Shown piece after piece: positions 38,615 to 47,566 of a stretch of 64,000 nucleotides of DNA (position 1 is its first letter; each line of letters opens with the position of its first letter). A model generated the notes under the pieces. It was given only the letters and a program-made list of their open reading frames with translations, was not told where the DNA came from and did not search any database. The position numbers were made by a program, and so were the translations under genes. The stretch spans positions 2,728,001 to 2,792,000 of the forward strand of contig NZ_CP053836.1 in assembly GCF_013201825.1 (NCBI RefSeq). The letters run 5' to 3'. This DNA comes from Halarcobacter ebronensis. Lineage in GTDB: Bacteria > Campylobacterota > Campylobacteria > Campylobacterales > Arcobacteraceae.

Positions 38615-39574
38615 ATGAAACTATTTGTAAAAAAAGCATTATACCTTATCATTATGTTATTTATTATTAGCCTTATATCTTTTCTTGCAATACATATGGC
38701 ACCAAACTCTTTTTTTGCAAGTGGACAGCTAAATCCAAATATTACACCTGAAGCAATTGAGCAATTAAAAGCTGTGTATGGTTTAGATAAACCTCTTTAT
38801 GTTCAGTTTTACTTTTGGGTACTTGCAATTATCCAGCTTGATTTTGGAATCTCTTTTGCAAGTGGAGTTTTAGTAAAAAATGAAATCCTTGCAAGAATTC
38901 CTATAACACTAACTATAAATATTGTCTCAATGTTTTTAATTTTTATTATTTCACTATATTTAGGAATAAAAGCGGCACTAAATAAAGATGGCAAATTGGA
39001 CAGAGGTATAGGACAACTATCACTTCTAAGTTTTGCAATGCCCTCTTTTTATCTTGCACTTTTGCTTGTTCTTATATTTGCAATAAATTTTGAAATTTTG
39101 CCAATTGCTGGACTTCATTCTGTGCCAGAGGATGGGAGTTTAAATTACTATTTGGATTTTGCATGGCATTTAGTTTTACCAATTTTTATTATTGTATTTG
39201 GAGGAATTGGAAGTTTAACTTTGTATATTAGATCTCTTACTATTGAAATACTTAAATCAGATTATATATTTTTTGCAAAAGCAAGAGGTTTAGATAATAA
39301 AAAACTTTTAAGATACTATATTTTACCAAATCTATATCCACCTGTAATTACACTTCTTGGGCTCTCACTTCCAGGAATTATTGGTGGTTCTGTTATTTTA
39401 GAAACAATCTTTTCTATTGATGGGATGGGATTACTTTTTTATCAAAGTGCCTTAAGTCACGACTATCCTGTTATTATGGGAATATTAATAATTGGAGCAT
39501 TTTTAACTCTTTTAGGAAATATGCTAGCAGATTTGACACTTTTAAAACTAAACCCTAACTATGATGGAAAGTAA
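38615..39574 (+). CDS. ABC transporter permease, DppB/OppB-like
   Basis: A 319-residue inner-membrane permease of the peptide/nickel family: six helices, N-terminal LISFLAIHMAPNSFFASGQ and the VYGLDKPLYVQFYFWV segment, then FAKARGLDNKKLLRYYILPN as the EAA docking loop, then ILETIFSIDGMGLLFYQSA. DppB-type permeases work with a DppC partner, ATPases and a binding protein; none of these are nearby, so it is an orphan here or its partners are elsewhere. The ATG at 38615 is preferred over a TTG at 38597. panC follows by 19 bp. Confidence 0.85.
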   Translation: MKLFVKKALYLIIMLFIISLISFLAIHMAPNSFFASGQLNPNITPEAIEQLKAVYGLDKPLYVQFYFWVLAIIQLDFGISFASGVLVKNEILARIPITLTINIVSMFLIFIISLYLGIKAALNKDGKLDRGIGQLSLLSFAMPSFYLALLLVLIFAINFEILPIAGLHSVPEDGSLNYYLDFAWHLVLPIFIIVFGGIGSLTLYIRSLTIEILKSDYIFFAKARGLDNKKLLRYYILPNLYPPVITLLGLSLPGIIGGSVILETIFSIDGMGLLFYQSALSHDYPVIMGILIIGAFLTLLGNMLADLTLLKLNPNYDGK

Positions 39575-39593
39575 TTTTTTATAAGGAATTTTT

Positions 39594-40412
39594 TTGAAAA
39601 TATTAACAACTATTAAAGAGCTTCAAGAGGCTCGAAATGAGATAGAAGGAAGTGTTGGTTTTGTACCAACAATGGGTGCTTTGCATGATGGACATATTTC
39701 TTTAATAAGAAAAGCTAGAGCTGAAAATCAAACAGTTTTTGTATCTATTTTTGTAAACCCAACACAATTTCTTCCAGGTGAAGATTTAGATGCATACCCT
39801 AGAAAAGAGCAAGCTGATAAAAAAATCTGTGAAATGTGTAAAGTTGATTACCTTTTTATGCCAGATGCTACAACTATGTATGGTGAAGATGAAGTATTAA
39901 TTAAAGCACCAAGTAAAAGCTATATTTTGGAAGGGAAAACAAGGCCAGGACACTTTGACGGAGTTTTACAAGTTGTTCTTAAACTATTTGGTTTGGTACA
40001 ACCTACAAATGCTTACTTTGGGAAAAAAGATGCACAACAACTCTCACTTATTCAACAAATGGCAAAAAATCTATTTTTATCAGTTAATGTAGTGCCTTGT
40101 GATATTGTTAGAGAAAGCGATGGCTTGGCAATGAGTTCAAGAAATATTTATCTATCAAAAGAGCAAAGAAGAGATGCAATAGCAATTTCAAAATCACTCT
40201 ATACAGCTGCAGCTCTTGTTTCAAAAAAAGAGTTTGATATTGAAACTATTAAAAATAGAATGATGCAAGTTATGGAAAATCTTGATGTGGAATATATCGC
40301 ATTTGTAAATAGGGAGTTTAATGAACTTAAACAAATTGAAGTAGGAAACTCTATAATTTTAATAGTTGCTAGATTTGGTTCAGTTAGGCTTTTAGATAAT
40401 ATGTGGATTTAG
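39594..40412 (+). CDS. panC: pantothenate synthetase
   Basis: A 272-residue enzyme that joins pantoate and beta-alanine with ATP to make pantothenate. The HIGH-like motif is in GFVPTMGALHDGHISLIRKA, VNPTQFLPGEDLDAYPR binds pantoate, and AYFGKKDAQQLSLIQQM and MSSRNIYLS complete the set. The start is TTG at 39594 with AAGGA 7 nt upstream. It is co-oriented with the DppB-like gene. Confidence 0.95.
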   Translation: MKILTTIKELQEARNEIEGSVGFVPTMGALHDGHISLIRKARAENQTVFVSIFVNPTQFLPGEDLDAYPRKEQADKKICEMCKVDYLFMPDATTMYGEDEVLIKAPSKSYILEGKTRPGHFDGVLQVVLKLFGLVQPTNAYFGKKDAQQLSLIQQMAKNLFLSVNVVPCDIVRESDGLAMSSRNIYLSKEQRRDAIAISKSLYTAAALVSKKEFDIETIKNRMMQVMENLDVEYIAFVNREFNELKQIEVGNSIILIVARFGSVRLLDNMWI

Positions 40413-40523
40413 TAGTTAAAAACTACTAATCCTTAAAAAAAAAGTTTAGATTAGAACTTATTTTACATATTTTTCTATTTATGCTAAAATTCGCAAAAAA
40501 TTATTGAAAGCCAATAGGAAAAT

Positions 40524-41876
40524 ATGAATTTTACAACAAAAAAACCCACTAAATCTTTACATCTTGTAAGTCTTGGATGTACCAAAAATCTTGTTGATTC
40601 TGAAATTATGTTAGGAAAATTAAAAGATTATGAAATAACAAATGATGCTTCAAATGCTGATGTTATTATTGTAAATACCTGTGGATTTATTGATAGTGCA
40701 AAAGAGGAGAGTATAAATACTATTTTAACTTTGCATGATGAAAGAAAAGAGGAATCAGTTCTAGTAATGGCAGGCTGTCTTAGTGAAAGATACAAAGATG
40801 AACTACAAAAAGAGTTACCAGAGATTGATATCTTCACAGGTGTTGGAGATTATGACAAAATAGATCAATTAGTAAATGAAAAAAGAAGCTCTTTTTCAGA
40901 TGAAGTTTTTTTATTAAGTGAGACTAATGATAGGGTAATAACTGGTTCATCTTATCATGCATATGTAAAGCTAAGTGAAGGGTGTAATCAAACCTGTTCT
41001 TTTTGTGCTATTCCTAGCTTTAAAGGAAAACTTCACTCAAGAACTTTGGAATCTTTAGTTAAAGAGGTTAAAAACCTTGTAAAAAGTGGTTATTGTGACT
41101 TCTCTTTCGTATCACAAGACTCATCTTCATTTCTTCGAGATATGAATATCAAAAACGGTTTAGAGAAACTAATAGAAGAAGTAGAAAAGATTGAAGGTGT
41201 AAAAAGTGCTAGAATTTTATACCTTTACCCATCTACAACCACTCTTAAACTAATTGAGAAGATCCAAAAATCAAAAATATTTGAAAACTATTTTGATATG
41301 CCTTTACAACATATCTCTTCTAATTTACTTAAAATTATGAAAAGAGGAAAAGGTGTAGAAAAACTAAAAGAGTTAATGGACGCAATGAGAAAAGTTCCTA
41401 ATAGTTTTGTTAGAACAACTTTTATTGTAGGACATCCAGGAGAGACTCAAGAAGACTTTGAAGAACTATGCACTTATGTAAAAGAGTACAAATTTGATAG
41501 GGCAAATGTATTTTCTTATTCTGATGAAGAGGGAACAACAGCTTATGATAGAATAGACAAAGTAGCACAAGATATTATTGACCAAAGAGCTGATATTTTA
41601 GGAGAAATTATCTCTAAAACAACAAAAGAGTCTTTAGAAAATGAGATTGGAAAAGAGTTTGAAGTTTACATTGATGGAGAGAGCCAAGAGCATGAATATC
41701 TATTAAGTGCCAGAAAAAAATCTTGGGCACCTGATATTGATGGGGAAATCTATATCAATGACAATGAACTTGTGGATGAGAGCAATGAAGCTTTACAACT
41801 AAAATTTGGCTCTATTTATAAGGTAAAAGTTACAGAACTTGTTGGAGACAAACTTCTAGCTACTGTTATTAAGTAA
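40524..41876 (+). CDS. rimO: ribosomal protein S12 methylthiotransferase RimO
   Basis: A 450-residue radical-SAM methylthiotransferase that modifies the conserved aspartate of S12. The N-terminal cluster cysteines are Cys19 (VSLGCTKN), Cys53 (NTCGFIDSA) and Cys85 (MAGCLSERY); the radical-SAM motif is CNQTCSFC at 154-161. The [11 protein letters not shown] string and DSAKEES distinguish it from MiaB. The C-terminal TRAM domain is present. The tilS start follows 1 bp after the stop. Confidence 0.95.
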   Translation: MNFTTKKPTKSLHLVSLGCTKNLVDSEIMLGKLKDYEITNDASNADVIIVNTCGFIDSAKEESINTILTLHDERKEESVLVMAGCLSERYKDELQKELPEIDIFTGVGDYDKIDQLVNEKRSSFSDEVFLLSETNDRVITGSSYHAYVKLSEGCNQTCSFCAIPSFKGKLHSRTLESLVKEVKNLVKSGYCDFSFVSQDSSSFLRDMNIKNGLEKLIEEVEKIEGVKSARILYLYPSTTTLKLIEKIQKSKIFENYFDMPLQHISSNLLKIMKRGKGVEKLKELMDAMRKVPNSFVRTTFIVGHPGETQEDFEELCTYVKEYKFDRANVFSYSDEEGTTAYDRIDKVAQDIIDQRADILGEIISKTTKESLENEIGKEFEVYIDGESQEHEYLLSARKKSWAPDIDGEIYINDNELVDESNEALQLKFGSIYKVKVTELVGDKLLATVIK

Positions 41877-41877
41877 A

Positions 41878-42852
41878 ATGAAAATTAATAGAATCAACAC
41901 CAAAAAAAATCTTCTAGCCTTTTCAGGAGGGGTTGATTCTACTGCTCTTTTTTTTACTCTATTAGAAAATAGTATTCCCTTTGATATTGCTATTGTAAAC
42001 TACAATCTAAGAGAACAATCTAAAGAGGAAGTTACATATGCAAAAGAGTTAGCACAGAAATATGAAAAAAAGATATTTATCAAAGATGCTAACTTTGAGA
42101 ACAATTCAAATTTTGAAAAACAAGCAAGAGATTTTAGATATGAATTCTTTAGTGAGATTATAGAGAAAAACTGTTATGAAACTTTAATTACTGCCCATCA
42201 ATTAAATGATAGATTAGAGTGGTTTTTTATGCAACTAAGCCGAGGTGCTGGTATCTTAGAACTTGTCTCTTTTGAAGAGAAAACTACTTATAAAAACTAT
42301 GAAATACTAAGACCTCTAATTAATACTTCAAGGGATGAGATTATAAACTATCTTGAGAAAAATTCAATCAGATATTTTGTAGATGAGAGTAATTTTGATG
42401 AGAAATATAGAAGAAACTACTTTAGGAAAAATTTCTCCAATAAATTTTTACAAGAGTTTAAATCTGGCGTTAAAAAGAGTTTTGAATATTTAGAAAAAGA
42501 TATTAGCTCTTTAAATATTAGAAATGAAGCCATTTATCAAGAGAAAGAGTTGGAGATTTTTAAAAATTTAGAGGATAATAATCTAAATATAAGAGTAATT
42601 GACTTAAGTTTAAAAAGAAGAGGTTTTTTACTAACAAAAGATCAAAGAGATGAGATCTTAAAACAAAAAGAGATAGTAGTGTCTCATAAAATCTCTATTG
42701 CAATTACAGAAGATTATATCTTTATTGCACCGTATAAAATCTCAAAAATGGAAAAAGAGTTTAAGGAGAAATGCCGAATAAAAAAAATACCTAAAAATAT
42801 TAGAGTTTATCTTTATGAAGAGAAAGTTGAAAAACTATTTAAAATAATTTAA
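41878..42852 (+). CDS. tilS: tRNA(Ile)-lysidine synthase
   Basis: A 324-residue N-type ATP pyrophosphatase that converts C34 of tRNA-Ile(CAU) to lysidine. The PP-loop is FSGGVDSTALFFT near residue 17, and TAHQLNDRLEWFFMQLSRGAG is the family loop. It is shorter at the C-terminus than E. coli TilS. As recalled, short forms are normal in this phylum. It is coupled to rimO and convergent with the FliT-position gene (4 bp overlap). Confidence 0.93.
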   Translation: MKINRINTKKNLLAFSGGVDSTALFFTLLENSIPFDIAIVNYNLREQSKEEVTYAKELAQKYEKKIFIKDANFENNSNFEKQARDFRYEFFSEIIEKNCYETLITAHQLNDRLEWFFMQLSRGAGILELVSFEEKTTYKNYEILRPLINTSRDEIINYLEKNSIRYFVDESNFDEKYRRNYFRKNFSNKFLQEFKSGVKKSFEYLEKDISSLNIRNEAIYQEKELEIFKNLEDNNLNIRVIDLSLKRRGFLLTKDQRDEILKQKEIVVSHKISIAITEDYIFIAPYKISKMEKEFKEKCRIKKIPKNIRVYLYEEKVEKLFKII

Positions 42853-43115
42853 GAGCTAAAAAACTTCTTTAGTTTTCTATTCTCAACCATTTGTTTTCTT
42901 GTGTTTTCTTTGTGTTCTTTTATAAAATTGATATTTGTATAGAAAAGTTCTTTTAATTTTTTTAAGTTGTCAAAATCTAAGCCACTGGTTATATCAGAAG
43001 ATACCAAATATTTTTTTGACCATCTTACAAGAGCATCGGCTCTCTCTTGAGATTCTAAAGAGTTAATATAAGTTAACTCTTTTAAAGCCTCTATAGACCT
43101 ATTTCCTCTTTCCAT
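42849..43115 (-). CDS. small helical protein in FliT position
   Basis: An 88-residue, Lys/Glu-rich, all-helical protein that overlaps the 3' end of fliS by 25 bp. FliT genes often follow fliS, and FliT is a small helical chaperone of FliD and regulator of FlhDC in enterics. The sequence gives no diagnostic motif (e.g. NSLESQERADALVRWSKKY; FYTNINFIKEHKENTRKQ), so the link rests on position and size. There is no signal peptide. Convergent with tilS. Confidence 0.5.
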   Translation of the reverse strand: MERGNRSIEALKELTYINSLESQERADALVRWSKKYLVSSDITSGLDFDNLKKLKELFYTNINFIKEHKENTRKQMVENRKLKKFFSS

Positions 43116-43447
43116 GCTTCTATTAAACCTTGTACAACTTTCATTACTTGACCTACAGAGTTAATATTATCGTCAATCCCTGCAGTAAATAGAGTTTCTA
43201 TTTGATAAAGATATAATCCATCTAAATAATAAGCTACATCTCCACCATCAAAATCCAATACGTTTCGAAGTTCATCGAATATTGCCACGGATTTATTTAT
43301 GTATTTAAATTTAGATTCTATATCACCATCTTCCATTGCAGATTTAACAAATGACAGATATTTTAATAAGCCTTCATAAAGTTTTAATATCAATAAATAT
43401 GGATCTTCTGATATCGCACTTTGTTGTTGATAAGCTTCAATTCCCAT
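43091..43447 (-). CDS. fliS: flagellar export chaperone FliS
   Basis: A 118-residue helical chaperone that holds flagellin unpolymerised before export. It opens MGIEAYQQQSAISEDPYLL and has the family core LYEGLLKYLSFVKSAMEDG, with VAYYLDGLYLYQIETLFTA. It has its own TATAAT-containing upstream region (79 bp to flgH) and is followed by the overlapping FliT-position gene. The start ATG is clear. Confidence 0.9.
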   Translation of the reverse strand: MGIEAYQQQSAISEDPYLLILKLYEGLLKYLSFVKSAMEDGDIESKFKYINKSVAIFDELRNVLDFDGGDVAYYLDGLYLYQIETLFTAGIDDNINSVGQVMKVVQGLIEAWKEEIGL

Positions 43448-43526
43448 AAATTAACTCCAAATTTCATATTACAGAATAGTATATTATATATATACTTCAA
43501 ATTAAATTAGTCTAAAAGTATTTTAA

Positions 43527-44219
43527 CTAAAAAGGCCAAAACAACTGTAAAATTCTTGTTCCCCAAGGAACATGCATTACATCTTGTTCTTCTCCATCTT
43601 TTTCATAAAGCAGTTGCATATTTGCAATTTGAGCAGAAGTTACTGAATTATCAGAGGTAATATCATAAGGTCTTATTACTCCTGTTAATGTCAATGACTG
43701 CTTTTGCCCATCAATTAACATCTCTTTTCTTGCTTTTATAAAATAGTTTCCATTTTGATAAACCTCTTGAATAATTGCAGATACAGTAGTTGCAAAATCT
43801 TCACTAAGTTTTGTTTTTACTTCACCTTTATTATCATTTGCAGTTGTTTGAGAAAAACCTACATTTGTTAAAGGGTTTAAAGTAGAAGCAATTTTTTTAC
43901 CAATTCCACCATTTCCTGCTGTTACAACACCTGCACCTAAATCAGTTGATCTATCTGCACTTGTCTCTCTTTTATTATTTGTATTTGAAGATAAAGATTC
44001 ATCAATTTCAACTTGAATGATATCCCCAACTTGCAAATCTTTTTTATCTGCAAATAATGAAGGTCCTTTTACTGTATATAAAGAGCCTTTATTCTTTTGA
44101 ACAATAGGTTGTTCTCTTGGTATTTGCTCTTTTGGTTTTGTAAACTCCATCTCTGGATTTTGTACACAACCAATAAATACCAAAGGCACAAATAAAAAAA
44201 ATAATAGCTTAATTTGCAT
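43527..44219 (-). CDS. flgH: flagellar L-ring protein FlgH
   Basis: A 230-residue outer-membrane lipoprotein forming the L-ring bushing of the flagellar rod. The signal MQIKLLFFLFVPLVFIGC ends in a lipobox-like FIGC, with Cys18 as lipidation site. QVGDIIQVEIDESLSSNTN and GVIRPYDITSDNSVTSAQI are FlgH motifs. The frame is open to an upstream ATG 7 codons earlier, but MQIK... gives the clean lipoprotein signal. It overlaps the preceding unknown gene by 11 bp and closes the operon that begins with the acidic protein. Confidence 0.92.
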   Translation of the reverse strand: MQIKLLFFLFVPLVFIGCVQNPEMEFTKPKEQIPREQPIVQKNKGSLYTVKGPSLFADKKDLQVGDIIQVEIDESLSSNTNNKRETSADRSTDLGAGVVTAGNGGIGKKIASTLNPLTNVGFSQTTANDNKGEVKTKLSEDFATTVSAIIQEVYQNGNYFIKARKEMLIDGQKQSLTLTGVIRPYDITSDNSVTSAQIANMQLLYEKDGEEQDVMHVPWGTRILQLFWPF

Positions 44220-44637
44220 TATATTTACTCTCAATAACATATTTTAAATCTATAGCAATTTTTATATCATTAACACTTTTTTTAATAAGTGCTGCACTTC
44301 CATATCTAACTTTTAAAGCATCTAGATTAGTATCAGGATCTACAACAAGAAGAGCTCTATTTGAGACTATTTTCACGTCAATAACTTTTCTTTGACCTAT
44401 TAAATCAACAGCTGATTCAATCTCCCTATAAATTAATTTTTCTAACTTATTAGAGTTTTTACCTCTCTCTTCTTCTTTTATCTGTTGAAGTTTTTTTTCA
44501 TTCTCAATTTTTTGTTTTTGTGCATAAGTATCACTCATATAATAGTAGTAAAATAGGCACAATAACACTACTGCTCCAACAGATAAAAATTTTGTTATTA
44601 TCCTCTTTCTTGTGGTTGATTTTACTGCTATAATCAT
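44209..44637 (-). CDS. single-pass membrane protein of the flagellar operon, unknown
   Basis: A 142-residue protein I do not recognise. Residues 1-13 are basic, a membrane helix spans about 16-34 (FLSVGAVVLLCLFYYYYM), a charged coiled-coil-like stretch follows (YAQKQKIENEKKLQQIKEE), and a small alpha/beta part ends it. The layout (cytoplasmic tail, helix, periplasmic domain) resembles FliL-like or accessory motor proteins. It lies between fliL and flgH with tight spacing, so a flagellar assembly or motor role is inferred. Confidence 0.65.
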   Translation of the reverse strand: MIIAVKSTTRKRIITKFLSVGAVVLLCLFYYYYMSDTYAQKQKIENEKKLQQIKEEERGKNSNKLEKLIYREIESAVDLIGQRKVIDVKIVSNRALLVVDPDTNLDALKVRYGSAALIKKSVNDIKIAIDLKYVIESKYNAN

Positions 44638-44644
44638 TATTATT

Positions 44645-45175
44645 CTATTTTATTACAAAAGATGTAAATAAGATTTGTTTAATACTATTTTTTTGAATAT
44701 CATCATTCTCAGCACTTACTTCATTAAGAATTGAGTTAATATCATCCATCAACTCCTCTTTTAATAAAGCTTTCCCACCAACAGTCAAAAGTTCTTCTGA
44801 ACTTCTTGAACTAACTTGGGCTATAACTGCATCAACTATTTCAGGTTTATACTCTTCAACAAGAGATTCAATTGTAGGTTCTGTACTTTTTATAGCAAAA
44901 GAGAGCTTCATCAACTTTTCTCTACCTTTTGCATTTGTAATATTTAAAACCAAATCATTTATACTAGCTTTATATGAATCTTTAGCATCTGCCTTTTCTG
45001 TTGTTGTTTGGTTTTGGTTTTGTAATTGTTGTTGTCCATTTAGAACTCCACTTGATAGTAATAAATATCCACCAACACCAACAGCAGCAAATAGTAGTAC
45101 AACTAATACTATTAAAACAACTATTAATCCTTTTCCACTAGATTTTTGTGTTACTTCTTCATTTTCATCTGCCAT
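44645..45175 (-). CDS. fliL: flagellar basal body-associated protein FliL
   Basis: A 176-residue protein with one membrane helix (about 15-36, GLIVVLIVLVVLLFAAVGVG), a Gln/Asn-rich linker (GQQQLQNQNQTTTE), and a periplasmic stomatin-like FliL domain (INDLVLNITNAKGREKLMKL; ALLKEELMDDINSILNEV). It sits around the stator units and stabilises them. It is 2 bp after the MotE-like gene, which fits that role. Confidence 0.88.
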   Translation of the reverse strand: MADENEEVTQKSSGKGLIVVLIVLVVLLFAAVGVGGYLLLSSGVLNGQQQLQNQNQTTTEKADAKDSYKASINDLVLNITNAKGREKLMKLSFAIKSTEPTIESLVEEYKPEIVDAVIAQVSSRSSEELLTVGGKALLKEELMDDINSILNEVSAENDDIQKNSIKQILFTSFVIK

Positions 45176-45177
45176 AA

Positions 45178-45672
45178 TTAACCTTCACTCTTATTATTTA
45201 ATTTATAATCCTGCAACATTTGTGTTAACAATGAAGCATTTTCAGGACTCATATATTTCATCAAAGATGTTACTTTTGCTTCTTTAAGTCTTATAATTAT
45301 ATCGAAAACATCTTCAATTTTTCCCTCTCTAATCATTTGATTGAAAATATCTGCCGCAATTTTAGGTTTCATTTTATTAAAAATATTCGCTGTTTTACTA
45401 TCAACTTCACCTTTTATATTCTCTAAGAGTTGCTTGTTTTCATCTCTTAAATCTTGAATCTCTTTTTTCTCTTTTTCTATTTTTGCTAATAGATTATCAA
45501 GCTCTTTTTTTCTAGTTTGATACTCTGCCTCTTTTTTATTATAAAAATTATTCAAATCTTTTTTTAGTTCAGTTATCTCTATTCTTTGTTTAACCAAAGT
45601 TGCACTATTTACCTCTTGTGCACTTAAACTTATTAGATTAAAAAAAAGAATTAAAATAGCTAATCTTAACAA
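45178..45672 (-). CDS. MotE-like flagellar protein
   Basis: A 164-residue exported protein: signal MLRLAILILFFNLISLSAQ, long coiled coil (about 25-90), and the MotE/MgtE-N-like C-terminal part KMKPKIAADIFNQMIREGK, with MSPENASLLTQML. MotE-type periplasmic chaperones assist stator function in related phyla. The ORF is open to an ATG 66 nt upstream, which would overlap fliJ. The TTG at 45670-45672 has AAAGGA 7 nt upstream and yields the signal peptide directly, so I start there. Confidence 0.75.
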   Translation of the reverse strand: MLRLAILILFFNLISLSAQEVNSATLVKQRIEITELKKDLNNFYNKKEAEYQTRKKELDNLLAKIEKEKKEIQDLRDENKQLLENIKGEVDSKTANIFNKMKPKIAADIFNQMIREGKIEDVFDIIIRLKEAKVTSLMKYMSPENASLLTQMLQDYKLNNKSEG

Positions 45673-45682
45673 AATGGTTCCT

Positions 45683-46087
45683 TTACTCTGATATATATTT
45701 ACTCTGTACATATTCACTAGCTGCCTCTTCTTCTGCAACTAATATTTTTCTTAACTTCTCTTGTTGCTCTTCTTCTAAAATATATTTAAATTGCTCACAC
45801 TCTTTTTGTAACTCAATAATTTGTTGAATTAAAAAGGTTAACTCTTTATTTAATTCCATTTTATCTTTTTCAAGCTTTTTAATATGTAATTTCATTGTAT
45901 TTTTATGTATTTGAAGGATAGAAAAATCTGCAATTGCTCCAAACTTTTGCACACTTGTAGTACTTATTTTATTTAAAGTGAACATTATCTCATTTTCAAT
46001 CTTATTTATTTGAGACATTAACTGCCCTTTTTCCATAAGTTTTTGGTCAGTTTGCATTTTTTTTAAGTTATATATTTTATCTATCAT
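45683..46087 (-). CDS. FliJ-like flagellar export coiled-coil protein
   Basis: A 134-residue, almost fully coiled-coil protein (MEKGQLMSQINKIENEIMF; KLHIKKLEKDKMELNKELTF; EQFKYILEEEQQEKLRKIL). FliJ is a short coiled-coil that links the FliI ATPase to FlhA in the export gate; size, composition and position right after fliQ agree. Sequence identity of FliJ proteins is low, so I cannot exclude another flagellar coiled coil. It starts 1 bp after the fliQ stop. Confidence 0.65.
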   Translation of the reverse strand: MIDKIYNLKKMQTDQKLMEKGQLMSQINKIENEIMFTLNKISTTSVQKFGAIADFSILQIHKNTMKLHIKKLEKDKMELNKELTFLIQQIIELQKECEQFKYILEEEQQEKLRKILVAEEEAASEYVQSKYISE

Positions 46088-46088
46088 T

Positions 46089-46349
46089 TTACTGCCCGAA
46101 AGTTAAAATTATTCCCCATAAATCTTTTGTATAAGTCTCAATATTATCTCCAATCCAAGGCAAAGAGATTAAAATAAAGATAGATACAAAAATAACTTTT
46201 GGAACAAAAGATAAAGATGCGTCAGAAACTTGAGTTACAGCTTGAAATATTGAAATTAAAAGACCAATTACCATACTTACTAATAGTGATGGCAATCCTA
46301 AAATAAGGATTATTTTAACTGTGTTTTGTGCAATACCCATTAAATCCAT
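46089..46349 (-). CDS. fliQ: flagellar export gate protein FliQ
   Basis: An 86-residue inner-membrane protein with two helices (residues about 13-38 and 50-70) forming part of the flagellar type III export gate (FliPQR-FlhB). QNTVKIILILGLPSLLVSM and SIFQAVTQVSDASLSFVPK are the family motifs. It lies 1 bp after the acidic protein and 1 bp before the FliJ-like gene, so the three are translationally coupled. Confidence 0.92.
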   Translation of the reverse strand: MDLMGIAQNTVKIILILGLPSLLVSMVIGLLISIFQAVTQVSDASLSFVPKVIFVSIFILISLPWIGDNIETYTKDLWGIILTFGQ

Positions 46350-46350
46350 A

Positions 46351-47475
46351 TTAATCTTTTACTTTTATTGTAATCTCCAATGTCTTATTATTCAAAAGTT
46401 GAGATATAAGTTTTGCAATATCTTCAGAACTTGAACTTCCTAAACTAATACTACTATCACTACTAGTTTCAGTTACATTTTTCTCTACTTTTGGGCTTAC
46501 TACAACATCAGAACCTTCCGCATTTAATGCCTCCAATAAATCAGCTTCACTTAAAGTATCAAACTCTGAAAACTCTTCTGCCATATTATCTCCTTGGTTA
46601 CTACCCATTATTTCTGGAATATTTTGATTCTCTTCAATTACATCATCTAGATCCATATTAAAAGTCTCATTACTCTCTTCATCTTCACTATTTGATTCAG
46701 TTTCATCATTATCTATATTACCAAAATCTTCTTCAAAACTCAAACTATTTATTAAGTCCTCATAAAAACTTTGATCCTCTTGTGAGTCAAATTCCTCTTC
46801 CTCTTTTTCAACAGCCATTACATCAACACCTTCTCCAGATAATAGTTGTTGTAACTCTAATTCAAAATTGTGTTCGCTATGACTCTCTTCTTCAACTTCA
46901 GAAACTACTTCTTCTTTAGTTTCTGCTATCTCTTCAGACTCTTTATTATCCTCTTCCAAAAGTTTAGAGATATCATCAATTTGTTCAACTTCAACTTTCT
47001 CTTCAACATCATTTCTGTGGGTTAAAAGTTGACTTAACTCTTCATCTAAAGTATAATCTGTATTCTCATCTTCATAAGCACCTTCAACTATCTCAACAAT
47101 AGAATCATGGATATCTTCACTCTCATTTGCTTCAACAATAGAGTCCAATTTATTTTTAATATAAGTTGATAGGTCATCCATAGAATCAACAGATACATCC
47201 CCTATTCCATTATCCAAAAGATACTCTTGCTCTATTCCATCTTTTGGTTGTAAAAATTTTAGTTTCTTATTTAATGTGTTATTTTTTATTATTTTTGAGT
47301 CATCAATTATGTATATATTATTAGGATTATCTTCAATTGCAGCTTTTAAATCATTGATACTATTTAAGTCTATAACTTGACCCTCTTCACCTAATCTAAA
47401 CTTGATATTAGTATGCTCTAGTAGGTCATGTATATCTTTTTTAAAACTCTCACTTCCGTAAATGTAAACAACCAA
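46351..47475 (-). CDS. highly acidic flagellar-operon protein with repeated Leu motifs
   Basis: A 374-residue protein I do not recognise. The N-terminal ~115 residues look alpha/beta (MVVYIYGSESFKKDIHDLLE; NIYIIDDSKIIKNN; DSMDDLSTYIKNKL), perhaps a receiver- or Rossmann-like fold. The remaining ~260 are acidic and probably disordered but hold short amphipathic motifs: LDEELSQLL (143), IDDISKLL (166), ELELQQLL (205), FYEDLINSL (237), LSEADLLEAL (308), EDIAKLISQLL (351). The LSEADLLEAL motif resembles the FliM N-terminus LSQDEIDALL. The start is TTG with AGGA 7 nt upstream. It is the first gene of the operon running to flgH and divergent from flgI-fliM. Confidence 0.65.
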   Translation of the reverse strand: MVVYIYGSESFKKDIHDLLEHTNIKFRLGEEGQVIDLNSINDLKAAIEDNPNNIYIIDDSKIIKNNTLNKKLKFLQPKDGIEQEYLLDNGIGDVSVDSMDDLSTYIKNKLDSIVEANESEDIHDSIVEIVEGAYEDENTDYTLDEELSQLLTHRNDVEEKVEVEQIDDISKLLEEDNKESEEIAETKEEVVSEVEEESHSEHNFELELQQLLSGEGVDVMAVEKEEEEFDSQEDQSFYEDLINSLSFEEDFGNIDNDETESNSEDEESNETFNMDLDDVIEENQNIPEIMGSNQGDNMAEEFSEFDTLSEADLLEALNAEGSDVVVSPKVEKNVTETSSDSSISLGSSSSEDIAKLISQLLNNKTLEITIKVKD

Positions 47476-47504
47476 AAGATATCCTGTCTCTGTTTTTTTG
47501 GTTG

Positions 47505-47510
47505 ATTATA
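47505..47510 (-). promoter_or_regulatory. -10 box of the acidic protein-fliQ-...-flgH operon
   Basis: TATAAT on the minus strand with GG just upstream (GGTATAAT), about 29 nt before the TTG start. A sigma-54 (GG-N10-GC) element is not seen here, so this operon looks like an early, housekeeping sigma-driven flagellar class. Confidence 0.5.
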
Positions 47511-47566
47511 CCTACATTTTATAAAATTTTAGATAAAATTTTTCCAATTATAAGTGAGGTGCAAAA

